Part shown: in pieces, positions 33,918 to 41,828 of the stretch
Layout of the letters: every line of letters begins with the position of its first letter
Position numbering within the stretch: the stretch's first letter is position 1
DNA from: Candidatus Scalindua sp.
Lineage (GTDB): Bacteria > Planctomycetota > Brocadiia > Brocadiales > Scalinduaceae
Assembly: GCA_021777035.1 (NCBI GenBank)
Contig: JAIQZR010000108.1
Coordinates: forward strand, 1-59,861
Direction: 5' to 3'
Length of the DNA stretch: 59,861 nucleotides
Translations under genes and position numbers: made by a program
The notes under the pieces: model-generated
Told to the model about the DNA's origin: nothing
The model's database searches: none
What the model saw: the letters and a program-made list of their open reading frames with translations, nothing else

Positions 33918-36101
33918 TTAGGATTTTGGTATGTATTTACCACACCAGATACAAGACCGCTTATTTGAAACTGTTATATTATTACAATTCGGACAAGATA
34001 TAGCATAAGCAACTTTTACACGAGGATTCAGTTTAGCAATAGGTTCTTCAGTAAAACTGATTTCTTGCCTATGATAAGGTTCCTCCCTTACACCTCCTTT
34101 GAGCCTTACAACTAACGCTACTAGAAAAAACACACCAAAAGCACCAAATGTTATTAATCCAATAGAAACACCCGATTTCCGCCTTTGTGGTTTAATTGTT
34201 GATGTTTTTCGAGAAATCTTCTGTCTAGCGTCATTAACATATCTATTCTCTGGATATTTTTTAACAAACTTCTTATATGTCTTAACGGTATCTTTCTTTT
34301 GATAGTATTCGTAATTCAGTTGATCAATCCTAAGCTTTGCTTTTTCTACATATTCGCTTTTAGGATATTTCTCTATAAATTCTCTGTATGCCGCAACAGT
34401 CCCTGTCTTCTTAACACTGCCAAAGACCAATCCTCCGATTGTATTATTTACTGTTTGAGAGAGCTTTCCATTGGGATGTATCTTTAGAAATTTTTCATAT
34501 GATTCAATGGTATTTTCACTTTTGGCGACATTAAATTCTAATACCTCAATACTTTCAATGGCTTTCTGATAATGGTTGCCCTGTGGAAATTTTTTCACAA
34601 AAGCATCATATGCCTCTTTTGAATTTGTATTGGTAGCAATATTAAAAGACAATTCCTCAATTCTGTTCTTTGCCTCTCCTACATACAAGCCATCTGGATA
34701 TTTTTGCAGATAATCTTCGTGTATCTTTATGGCCTCAATACCATTATCGGCATAATCTGCTTTCTTAAAATCTAACTCATCTATTCTGTCTTTTACGAGT
34801 TCAATACGTTCCTTGTTAGTTTCATTTTTTAAATGTTCAGAAAGTAATTCAATATCTTTACTTTTTAATAAGTGACTAAACTTTCTTTCCTCAATCCATT
34901 TTATTGCGTCTTCTACATATTTGCCATTTGGATATTCATCCATATATTTTCTATAAGAATCTATAGTGTCTGTATATTTTGCTTGTTCATATTTTATGTC
35001 TTCAATTATTTGCTTTGCATCAACTACAAACTTACCTTGAGTATATTTGGCTAAGTATCTTTCTAAAGAGTCAATGCTTCTGTCATGTTTAGCCTGAGCA
35101 AACATTAATTCCTCAATCCGCATTTTAGCCTTATCTAGAAAAGTACTTTCAGGATTATTTTCTACCCAGAACTTTAACCTGTCTATATTATTAAGAAATC
35201 CTTCATCCCTGAATGTTAACACGTCTTTCTCCAGCCTGAATTCTTCTGCATGTTCACTGTGAGGATAATTCTCTAAATACATTGAATAACCACTTATTGT
35301 ATTTTGTTGCTTTGCTATTTCGTAATATATGTTATGAGCTTTTTCCTTGGCATTCATAGCAAAATCTGAATTAGGATAAAGATCTACAAACCTTTCATAT
35401 TGTGCCGCTTTTCCTGAAAGACTTATCTCTGTAGCTTTTTTTTCTTTCTGAATAATCGCTAGTACATCCTTACCGGTAACCCAACCTAAACCAATGGAAG
35501 AAATATTGATCTGGTACCAGTCGTCATTAAAGTCAAATAATCTAAATTCATTCGTGTGACTGGTTGTTTGATATATGCTATATGAATATTTCTTGGGTTC
35601 TTTAAATACTTTTTTATCTGGTTTAACAGCTATGTAAACAGGAACTTTTGGCTTCTCTATTGATTCATACCTCTTTTTAATAACCCGACCGATACTCTCT
35701 CTCGCATTTGCAATTAAGGTGTCAAATTCCTTTAATTCTTCTTCTTTACCCGATGGTGTTAAACCCTCGGATAAGGCAATAACATTCTTATACATACCCA
35801 CGGCTTTATCATATTTATGCATAACCTCTTCAAAGATAAGTCCTATTTGGTAGTATGCCTCAAGATTTTCAGGTTCTTTTTTTATTGACTTGGTAAATGC
35901 TGTAATTGCTGAAGGGTAGTCTCCTTTAGCTTTCAACTCTTTACCATTCTTGGTCGGTAGACTTTTAATCAATTTCTTTAGAAAGTCTTGAGCTGTCGCC
36001 TTATTTTGTGAAATGCAAATTGATAGAATTGGTAATAGCACTGATACTATTAATGTAGTTTTGATGCGTGCTCCCAGTATTTGTTTTACACGTATACACA
36101 T
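33918..36101 (-). CDS. Exported TPR/SH3 protein with about eight FxxKYPxGxY repeats and a zinc ribbon
   Basis: A 727-aa protein. The N terminus has a signal/membrane segment (about 12-35). One TPR pair follows (about 50-110), then a bacterial SH3-like region (about 155-225, ending G-L-G-W-V-T-G-K-D-V). A tandem array of 40-50-residue helical units spans about 230-630, each with F-x-x-K-Y-P-x-G-x-Y-V-x-x-A-K-x-R-I. A transmembrane helix comes near 660, and the end is a C-x-x-C ... C-x-x-C zinc ribbon. The repeats resemble outer-membrane lipoprotein/TPR (BamD-like) hairpins. Function is unknown; protein scaffolding at the membrane is likely. Confidence 0.75.
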   Translation of the reverse strand: MCIRVKQILGARIKTTLIVSVLLPILSICISQNKATAQDFLKKLIKSLPTKNGKELKAKGDYPSAITAFTKSIKKEPENLEAYYQIGLIFEEVMHKYDKAVGMYKNVIALSEGLTPSGKEEELKEFDTLIANARESIGRVIKKRYESIEKPKVPVYIAVKPDKKVFKEPKKYSYSIYQTTSHTNEFRLFDFNDDWYQINISSIGLGWVTGKDVLAIIQKEKKATEISLSGKAAQYERFVDLYPNSDFAMNAKEKAHNIYYEIAKQQNTISGYSMYLENYPHSEHAEEFRLEKDVLTFRDEGFLNNIDRLKFWVENNPESTFLDKAKMRIEELMFAQAKHDRSIDSLERYLAKYTQGKFVVDAKQIIEDIKYEQAKYTDTIDSYRKYMDEYPNGKYVEDAIKWIEERKFSHLLKSKDIELLSEHLKNETNKERIELVKDRIDELDFKKADYADNGIEAIKIHEDYLQKYPDGLYVGEAKNRIEELSFNIATNTNSKEAYDAFVKKFPQGNHYQKAIESIEVLEFNVAKSENTIESYEKFLKIHPNGKLSQTVNNTIGGLVFGSVKKTGTVAAYREFIEKYPKSEYVEKAKLRIDQLNYEYYQKKDTVKTYKKFVKKYPENRYVNDARQKISRKTSTIKPQRRKSGVSIGLITFGAFGVFFLVALVVRLKGGVREEPYHRQEISFTEEPIAKLNPRVKVAYAISCPNCNNITVSNKRSCIWCGKYIPKS

Positions 36102-36239
36102 CTCAAAATGTATAAAGGTGAACAGTGAAAGTAGGGTGTTGTATGTACAGACAGTAAAATAACAGGATTACTATTGTAATAACTAAAGGAATACAAAATT
36201 ACTACTTTGCGACAAAACAGAGGTCAAGTTCAATTATTT

Positions 36240-36367
36240 ACATCCTTGTATATAAACTTAGTTTAAGATAACTTTTCCACCTCCTATGTGGCAAAGTTTT
36301 TATGTTTTTAGGATTGAATGAAATGTGATGATAAAGCTTACTATTTTTGAAGTCAAGAAAAAAAAGA
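36240..36367. repeat. Diverged repeat, second copy of 28498-28632
   Basis: Shares AGATAACTTTTCCAC and the flanking ACATCCTTGT, GATTGAAT/AATTGAAT and AGTCAAGA with the copy at 28498, in the same orientation. About 130 bp with small indels. Both copies lie just upstream (in + coordinates) of leftward gene 3' ends and may be old copies of a regulatory or mobile segment. Confidence 0.6.
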
Positions 36368-36617
36368 GAATCTAGGTAATAAGAAGAATATTTATGTTTT
36401 CTCATACTTATTTCTCTTCCGTTTAGGTTTACTAAGCAGAATATTAAAAATCTCCATTAGTCTATACTCTCTCTCCTCGCAAGACATAGGAGTGTGAACA
36501 ATTTTAACCTTGAATTCTTTCATCAAAGTTAGGTTAATGTATTCCTAAAGATTTCAAAAGAGAGGTATTGGTGACCTCAAAGGCAATTAAACAACACCAC
36601 CTACAAAGAGAGAATGC

Positions 36618-36775
36618 GTGTTTGCAGGACTGTCTGTATCCCGCAGTTGCCAGAAAAGCAATTTTACCCCTCTTATGTCTTCCAGTACACAAAGTCCGAT
36701 CTTTTTTTGAGATATTTTGTAAGGAGACAATAGTTACTAAAGATAATTTGGCTAAGCTGAAAGAAATTCAATATT
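36618..36775. repeat. Diverged repeat related to 38839-39000
   Basis: The block starts GTGTTTGCAGGACTG and shares CAATTTTRCCCCTCTT, then near its end AAGATAATTTGG (or AAGAATAATTTGG) and an A/G-rich tail with 38839-39000. By eye roughly 70% over about 160 bp. Fragments of an old gene or element. Confidence 0.55.
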
Positions 36776-36998
36776 AAATTGTGGTATAAAAATAGTTTTT
36801 CATGTTATTGCTTTAGTGGAAAGGAGGATATATTTCCCTTGATTTCCGGAGTACTAACTGGTTACAATTTTTTTTAGCGTTCAGGTTTACGAAATATATT
36901 TTTATAGTTGTCTTAAGGAAAAGTGAGTAGTAGACAAACTCTTTATTAATTAATGAGTATTACTTTGCATAATATAGTGAAACTAGGAAAGATTATTT

Positions 36999-37865
36999 AT
37001 GAACCTACCATCTAAATGTGCTCAAAAAATAGCAGCAAGTTCTTGGACAGTTATTTTCTCTACAATAGCAAGCACTGTAGGTTTGTTTTTCTTAATTAAA
37101 GATAGATATTTCCAGACTTCGACGTCAGTTGGTCTAATATTTCTCTTTACCGTCGTAATCATATTCTACATGGCGGTAAGTGTGTATTCGTTAAAAATTC
37201 GTGAAGAAAATCGAAAACTAAAAGAGATATCTGAACACTTTCGAGAAATAAATGCAATATACCGAAATCGACTATTTGGATTATTCTATGGAAAATGCCC
37301 GTCCATGGAACGTAAGGATCTGATTAACATCGAAAAATTCACTTTGAACTCGGTTTGCCAAAGGATTTCAAAAATATATTCAATGTTAATAGCAAAGAAT
37401 TGTACTGTATCCGTCAAGTTACTAATGCAACAAGAAGACACTGGAAGGTTATACGTAACAACATATACCAGAAGCGAAAATGCCTGCAAACATGATGACG
37501 AGTCTCCAAGTAAATTTGAGGTGAACACGGGTCAAAACACCGCATTTGATGACGCTCTTAGACGTAACACAACTGGAGATATTACTCATTTTTTTTCCGG
37601 AGATTTAAGGAAGCACAAGCATTATCGCAATCAACGTCCTAACTGGAGTAAATATTACCAGAGTGCCATAGTTGTTCCAATACGTTGTTTAGGTGTCGAA
37701 GAAAATCCTGATCCTGACGATATTGGTTTTTTGTGTGTTGATACCAATTCGCGTCACCGACTCAATAACACTCATCATGTGGTAATGTTATCAGGATTGG
37801 CAGACCAGATATATAATTTTATGTCTTTAATGAGAGGAAAATATAATGTTCCAGGGGCAGAGTAG
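36999..37865 (+). CDS. Two-helix membrane protein with a GAF-like domain
   Basis: A 288-aa protein. Two hydrophobic segments (about 15-33 and 44-63) form a hairpin. A short coiled-coil stretch follows (R-E-E-N-R-K-L-K-E-I-S-E-H), and the C-terminal 190 residues read as a GAF-like ligand domain (A-I-V-V-P-I-R-C-L-G near 222, then G-F-L-C-V-D-T-N-S). The layout, membrane hairpin plus sensor, resembles membrane effectors or sensors of defence systems, but no partner enzyme is adjacent. It overlaps the next gene by 20 bases. Confidence 0.65.
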   Translation: MNLPSKCAQKIAASSWTVIFSTIASTVGLFFLIKDRYFQTSTSVGLIFLFTVVIIFYMAVSVYSLKIREENRKLKEISEHFREINAIYRNRLFGLFYGKCPSMERKDLINIEKFTLNSVCQRISKIYSMLIAKNCTVSVKLLMQQEDTGRLYVTTYTRSENACKHDDESPSKFEVNTGQNTAFDDALRRNTTGDITHFFSGDLRKHKHYRNQRPNWSKYYQSAIVVPIRCLGVEENPDPDDIGFLCVDTNSRHRLNNTHHVVMLSGLADQIYNFMSLMRGKYNVPGAE

Positions 37866-38160
37866 AAAAACAACACGGTATGAGTATATGAATAAACTTA
37901 TAAGATATCTTGCATATATTACCTATTTGAAGATATATAAGGTATCTGACAAACCTTTCGAAAAGGCCGAAGTACACATTTCTGAGTTCAACAACAAATG
38001 GAATATACAAGCACTATCAAGCAACAAAACGTGCAAAGTAGAAAGTAACACTACACAAAATGGAGAAAAACTAGCATCAGTGTCTATAAGAAACAACCAG
38101 TGGAACAAATTTGCTATTCAATACACCTCTAAAGGATCTGCCTTTCATCATTCTGGCTAA
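37846..38160 (+). CDS. Small protein coupled to the 2TM-GAF gene
   Basis: A 104-aa protein. The start at 37846 follows a GAGAGGA site within the 3' end of the preceding gene (20-base overlap). No family is recognised: a basic, tyrosine-rich N-terminal part (Y-E-Y-M-N-K-L-I-R-Y-L-A-Y-I-T-Y) and a Ser/Asn-rich C-terminal part. The overlap suggests it acts with the 2TM-GAF protein. Confidence 0.55.
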   Translation: MFQGQSRKTTRYEYMNKLIRYLAYITYLKIYKVSDKPFEKAEVHISEFNNKWNIQALSSNKTCKVESNTTQNGEKLASVSIRNNQWNKFAIQYTSKGSAFHHSG

Positions 38161-38260
38161 TCGGTGACTACAACGATATGAAGATAGACGAAAGACAATA
38201 TTCTGAAGATCTATTAGCCTAAGTTTTGCTAAGTGTTTTCTTTCAATAGTTTTCGAATAA

Positions 38261-38289
38261 AAACAGGCTCATAATAAGTGAGCCTGTTT
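38261..38289. terminator. Bidirectional rho-independent terminator
   Basis: An 11-bp perfect stem (AAACAGGCTCA / TGAGCCTGTTT) with a 7-base loop, A-rich on the left and T-rich on the right. It can end transcription of the 2TM-GAF unit and, on the other strand, of the small membrane gene at 38309-38551. Confidence 0.85.
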
Positions 38290-38308
38290 GTGTTTTAATG
38301 TGAAGTTT

Positions 38309-38551
38309 TCATTTAAATTTTCGCTTAAATGTCCACGGAAGCAACAAGAAAGTTATCACAAGCATTAATGTAGAAATTATACTCCCAACTCCAATAAAAA
38401 CGTACTTCCAAAAAATGCAGTGTATATCAGTATACGCAACATCAACAACTCCCACTATTCCCAAAGGAATTAGTATTACAATTACGCTTTTTGCAAAATT
38501 TATCATTACTTTATCTATCAAACCCATCTCTCTGTTCATATTATATTTCAC
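38309..38551 (-). CDS. Small two-helix membrane protein
   Basis: An 80-aa protein with hydrophobic segments at about 20-38 and 48-72 and a basic C terminus (F-K-R-K-F-K). No family is recognised. It ends at the bidirectional terminator and has an AGGTGA site upstream of the ATG. Moderately likely to be real. Confidence 0.5.
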   Translation of the reverse strand: MKYNMNREMGLIDKVMINFAKSVIVILIPLGIVGVVDVAYTDIHCIFWKYVFIGVGSIISTLMLVITFLLLPWTFKRKFK

Positions 38552-39202
38552 CTACACTGCACACACCTCCTTGCAACTGCATAAAATGGAGGTGCAGTTG
38601 CAATAAGGCTCTGACCCCCACTTTATAAAATTTAAATTGTAAAAAGAACACACTTGTCTTAGTCAAGCATAGTTAACAAGAGATGTCAACACTAGTGAGC
38701 GAGGTATGCATGGTAGGAGAATTTGCTGAAAAAAAGTAATTTTGTTGCACTGGGATGTACTCGTTTACACAGTGCCTTAACTAACCTTTCTTTTTAATAC
38801 TTCGGAATGGCAACTCGGTCGTAAGTGTTATTCTGAGTGTGTTTGCAGGACTGCCCGTATCTCCCAGTTGTCATAAAAAGCAATTTTGCCCCTCTTGATA
38901 CTCCTAGCATAGGACATTAGAACTTTTTTTAACAAGGGAGTTAATAATGAAGTTGCTACTGCTAAGAATAATTTGGGTAAATTGAAAAAATTCCAATTTA
39001 GTCGAATTGGGAAAAGGAAGGAATGCAACCCGACAAATTAAGCAAGGAGGATATTAAAAAGTTAATAGGATAGCTAATAGAAGCTTGGTGTATTAATGAT
39101 AACGGCCTCTTTTTATCCTTCAGAAAATAAATTTGAGACATAGCGCCACCAGTTGTCTAAAAGTTTTTCCTATCGAAGACCACAATAATTGCCTTTCTAT
39201 TT
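38552..39202. other. Gap of about 650 bp with direct-repeat copies
   Basis: No gene is supported; open frames on the minus strand (38828-39028) lie in the repeat. Contains 38804-38865, a near-copy of 44218-44279, and 38839-39000, related to 36618-36775. Confidence 0.5.
38804..38865. repeat. 62-bp direct repeat, left copy
   Basis: 57 of 62 bases match 44218-44279 in the same orientation. The pair brackets the block AbiTii - unknown - DUF2513 - methyltransferase - TIR-KaiC. The right part also matches 36618 onward, so three copies of the core GTGTTTGCAGGACTG exist. Confidence 0.8.
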
Positions 39203-39241
39203 CACTAACGGGATGTCCTGTGCACTTACTTGTTAAGGTGC
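39203..39241 (-). repeat. attC-like site after the AbiTii gene
   Basis: In plus orientation CACTAACG ... CTTGTTAAGG; the reverse strand reads TTAACAAGT ... CCGTTAG, the end boxes of integron attC sites. The stop codon of the AbiTii gene overlaps the left box, as is common in gene cassettes. The inner palindrome is weak, so confidence is limited. Confidence 0.45.
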
Positions 39242-40126
39242 TACTGCCGCTAGTGCTGTTAAATAAGGTGCAACAACAGGGCCCAACACCTGCATATGAT
39301 CAGCTAATAGTGACATAAATTTTTGGTAGTGCACTTTAAAGCCTACTGTACCACATGACACACTCATTTCGTTAATGTTTTTAGTTAATGTTTCAGTAAG
39401 TTGACTATTGCTTATTGATTGAACCGCCTCTAATAACTGGCCAAATAACTCTGTATTAGTTTCATTACTAGTGGCATGTTGCTGAAAATCTTTGCTACCC
39501 GTTGCCACATTTTGAACATTACCTGTAATATAAGTATTGAAAATCTGATGCACTTTTTCAAGTGCAACAGGATTTGAGTTCACGGGTGCTTCACCTGCAG
39601 CTGGATCTTCTGCCTCTATTTCCAATACAAAATTTAGGATTTTATTTCTGACTTCGTCTAATGCGGCAATTAGAGCTGTTATGGGGATTACTTTCCATGC
39701 CTGCATACAATTCATATCTTTATATATTTTTCGACCGAATAGAGCAACAAAGTCAGGACTCCATGGTTCTTGAGCAACTCCCTCATCTGACTTTTCTACC
39801 AAAGCTTCAATTGCTGCAATCGGATCCATCATATACGAGTGAGACATAGATTCTCTATATTCTTCAGGAATGCACAATAGAGGTATGTCAGCGTTGTTCA
39901 AGCCAGAACCAAAAGCTCCAAAGAAATGCCCTTTAGAGTTTACACTTAATATCCTGTACTCGGGTAAATCATCAACAGATTTGTAGCCACTAAGTTCGTG
40001 ATCTACCCAAGCCTTAAACTCTTCGCTACCTAAACGGGCAGCTAATACTTTACACTTGCGTAGCAACATCGCTAACTTAGTGTTCGAGTCAATAGCTGCG
40101 TCCTGTATCTCTCTCAGTAGTGACAT
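39233..40126 (-). CDS. AbiTii-domain protein
   Basis: A 297-aa protein whose first 110 residues match the AbiTii domain: L-L-R-E-I-Q-D-A-A-I-D-S-N-T-K-L then L-A-A-R-L-G-S-E-E-F-K-A-W-V-D-H-E-L. The domain is named from abortive-infection loci; how it works is not established. The C-terminal part has a Gln/Ser/Asn-rich linker (about 200-245). It lies between attC-like sites in the same orientation as its neighbours and so may be a mobile integron cassette carrying a defence gene. Confidence 0.8.
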   Translation of the reverse strand: MSLLREIQDAAIDSNTKLAMLLRKCKVLAARLGSEEFKAWVDHELSGYKSVDDLPEYRILSVNSKGHFFGAFGSGLNNADIPLLCIPEEYRESMSHSYMMDPIAAIEALVEKSDEGVAQEPWSPDFVALFGRKIYKDMNCMQAWKVIPITALIAALDEVRNKILNFVLEIEAEDPAAGEAPVNSNPVALEKVHQIFNTYITGNVQNVATGSKDFQQHATSNETNTELFGQLLEAVQSISNSQLTETLTKNINEMSVSCGTVGFKVHYQKFMSLLADHMQVLGPVVAPYLTALAAVAP

Positions 40127-40140
40127 AACTCTCCTTTAGT

Positions 40141-40290
40141 GCCTTAACATTTAAATAGACTGCGACTATGCAATCCGAAAAAGACAGACGCAGTCTTTTT
40201 CGAATATCATGGCAAATTTACTCGGACGGCAAAAAACGCCGCTCGTTCCTCGCTCTGTTTTTTGATGCCGGTAATTTGCCCTGTTATGAG
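40141..40290 (-). repeat. attC-like site with two hairpins after the 208-aa gene
   Basis: Ends in GCCTTAAC and TGTTATGAG, complementary end boxes. Inside are a 10-bp hairpin CGAAAAAGAC/GTCTTTTTCG and a longer imperfect palindrome GGCAAATT ... AATTTGCC. The size (150 bp) fits long Vibrio-type attC sites. It directly follows the stop of the 208-aa gene and precedes AbiTii. Confidence 0.5.
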
Positions 40291-40917
40291 TTATTTGTAT
40301 GATTTTTTTACACATTCACATAACCAGAACGCTTTTCCGTCTTTGTCTTCTATGCATCCCATTTTTATTAAGTCTTTTGTCAACGCATTAAATACGTTTG
40401 AAGATATTTCAGGCTGGTTATAGAGGTGCAACAACTCATTTGTTGCATCAAAAGCCAATTCTTTTTCAATAGTTTTATTTTCATCTTTGTTATTCCACAT
40501 TGCAGTAATGACTGCCGCATGATCTCTGCTTAATTCGACTTTTAAATGGCTCCATATTTCGTTCCAAATAACTAATGCTGCAAATGGCCACAATAGTGGC
40601 TGTGCAGCTACACCGGCCCCGGTTAGAGTTACATTCGGGATGCTTCTGAACAATTTACGCCAGTTTAGAATAATATTGCCAGGTTTCACGCTAATAGCAG
40701 AATCTATCCCAAAATCATCAAACTTATGCACTATTAAACCTATAGTTGGGTTCTGTGTTTCGTACTGTGTTTCGTACTGTGTTTCGTATTCAGGCTCTTT
40801 AATCCTACTGAAAGCACCAATAAGGTTTTCAATGCCTTCTTCTTTATTGATGCTATCCGCAAAGAGCGGTTCTATCATGGCCTTTATTTGTTCATACTTG
40901 CTCATTTCTTTTGACAT
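40291..40917 (-). CDS. Unknown protein with a repeated Y-E-T-Q motif
   Basis: A 208-aa protein of no recognised family. Residues about 42-55 contain three copies of Y-E-T-Q, encoded by three direct copies of a 12-base unit (about 40758-40795), a classic slippage tract. A hydrophobic stretch lies near 105-118 (P-L-L-W-P-F-A-A-L-V-I-W). It sits between attC-like sites and is likely a gene cassette. Confidence 0.7.
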   Translation of the reverse strand: MSKEMSKYEQIKAMIEPLFADSINKEEGIENLIGAFSRIKEPEYETQYETQYETQNPTIGLIVHKFDDFGIDSAISVKPGNIILNWRKLFRSIPNVTLTGAGVAAQPLLWPFAALVIWNEIWSHLKVELSRDHAAVITAMWNNKDENKTIEKELAFDATNELLHLYNQPEISSNVFNALTKDLIKMGCIEDKDGKAFWLCECVKKSYK

Positions 40918-40933
40918 AGTATTATTTCCATAC

Positions 40934-40986
40934 TCCTAACAGTTCAGGAGTCAGCCGCAAGTACGACGGCTCCTGGTTAAATTGAC
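40934..40986 (-). repeat. attC-like palindrome upstream of the 208-aa gene
   Basis: Reverse strand: TTTAACCAGGAGCCG ... CGGCTGACTCCTG ... CTGTTAGG. The left box ATTTAAC fits the attC consensus RYYYAAC. CAGGAG/CTCCTG and GCCG/CGGC stems with unpaired bases between are typical. The last box GTTAGGA differs from the consensus by one base. Confidence 0.5.
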
Positions 40987-41077
40987 ACCCTACGGTCGGC
41001 TGTACGGGTTTGATAGATTAGCGTAGTGAAGATGTAGTATAACTTATTTTAGTTAATCTTTTTTTGGGACTAATTCT

Positions 41078-41263
41078 TTGGATATTCTTCATCAATTACA
41101 ATTACTAGCAAAGTCATACGAACAGCAAACAATATCTGCGTATAGAGCTGCAGAAAAGGAAGATGATGCATTCGGTAAAAGATTTATAGAATATGGAGCC
41201 ATAATTAAAGGCAATCATGTACAAGACTTGAGGGCATTACTAAATGGAAAATCTTTGTTTTAA
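41078..41263 (+). CDS. Small hypothetical protein
   Basis: A 61-aa frame from a TTG start (D-I-L-H-Q-L-Q-L-L-A-K-S-Y). Composition is protein-like and helical, but there is no clear ribosome-binding site. Its 3' end overlaps the convergent DUF2513 gene by 24 bases. Could be a cassette gene in reverse orientation, or not a gene. Confidence 0.3.
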   Translation: MDILHQLQLLAKSYEQQTISAYRAAEKEDDAFGKRFIEYGAIIKGNHVQDLRALLNGKSLF

Positions 41264-41596
41264 TTCAGCTTTGAGATATTCAGTAAGAACGCCGAAAGTC
41301 CAAGAGCTTGCTGGTTTTAATAAATGTTCTTTTGCTTTATTCCAGATAGTTTCATCAGTAATGGAATCTGCAAAGTCGAGACCATTCCAGGTTAATCTCC
41401 ATACAATTGCTAGCATAGGAATGGTGTTGCTATTGCCAGGCATTTTTATCATACATTTAGCAAGTCCAGCTTCTTCGAGAAGCATCGCGTTGAAATTAAA
41501 TGTATCCTCATCCATGCCGTCAACAGACTTAACAGCTTCACCAGCGTCACGAACAGCTAGAACAATTTTACGTATTGCATCCATATTTCTATTCAT
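41240..41596 (-). CDS. DUF2513 protein
   Basis: A 118-aa protein. I start at M-N-R-N-M-D-A-I-R-K (41596) because family members open with M-x-R-D-x-D-x-I-R-K; the frame is open to 41665. The R-L-T-W-N-G-L-D-F segment and D-E-T-I-W-N-K-A-K are conserved in DUF2513. Function unknown; the family is frequent on mobile elements. Probably a cassette gene. Confidence 0.8.
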   Translation of the reverse strand: MNRNMDAIRKIVLAVRDAGEAVKSVDGMDEDTFNFNAMLLEEAGLAKCMIKMPGNSNTIPMLAIVWRLTWNGLDFADSITDETIWNKAKEHLLKPASSWTFGVLTEYLKAELKQRFSI

Positions 41597-41724
41597 TTTT
41601 AGCCCCAAAAAAAGATAAACACATATAGAAGGAATAAGTGAAAAGTTACTAAAGTAATCTATCAAGTAGATAACCAGTTTCTGAACAACACCACTATTGC
41701 AATGATTTCCAAATAAACCTGATC

Positions 41725-41773
41725 TGTATTTCTAAAGAAACTCCAACATAACACGCACTTATCGAACAGTAAC
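41725..41773. repeat. Short direct repeat, left flank of the methyltransferase/TIR-KaiC pair
   Basis: TGTATTTCTAAA ... TAACACGCAC ... TTATC ... TAAC aligns with 44093-44140 (CGTATTTCTAAA ... TAACGCACCC ... TTATC ... TAAC). About 49 bases, imperfect, same orientation. The TAAC/GTTA boxes are attC-like. Confidence 0.5.
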
Positions 41774-41828
41774 GACTTTTTATTAAAAGAAATTATTAAT
41801 GATTTGAATTATATTTGGCAATTCCAGC

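Larger units (their letters stand above)
36102..36998. other. Gap of about 900 bp with two repeat segments
   Basis: No gene is supported. It holds 36240-36367 (matching 28498-28632) and 36618-36775 (matching 38839-39000). The remaining bases are A/T-rich, and an open frame at 36568-36777 lies within the repeat only. Confidence 0.5.

Noticed and set aside
38828..39028. Reverse frame of 66 codons
   Set aside because: Lies within a repeat that is frameshifted in its other copy; not supported as a gene.
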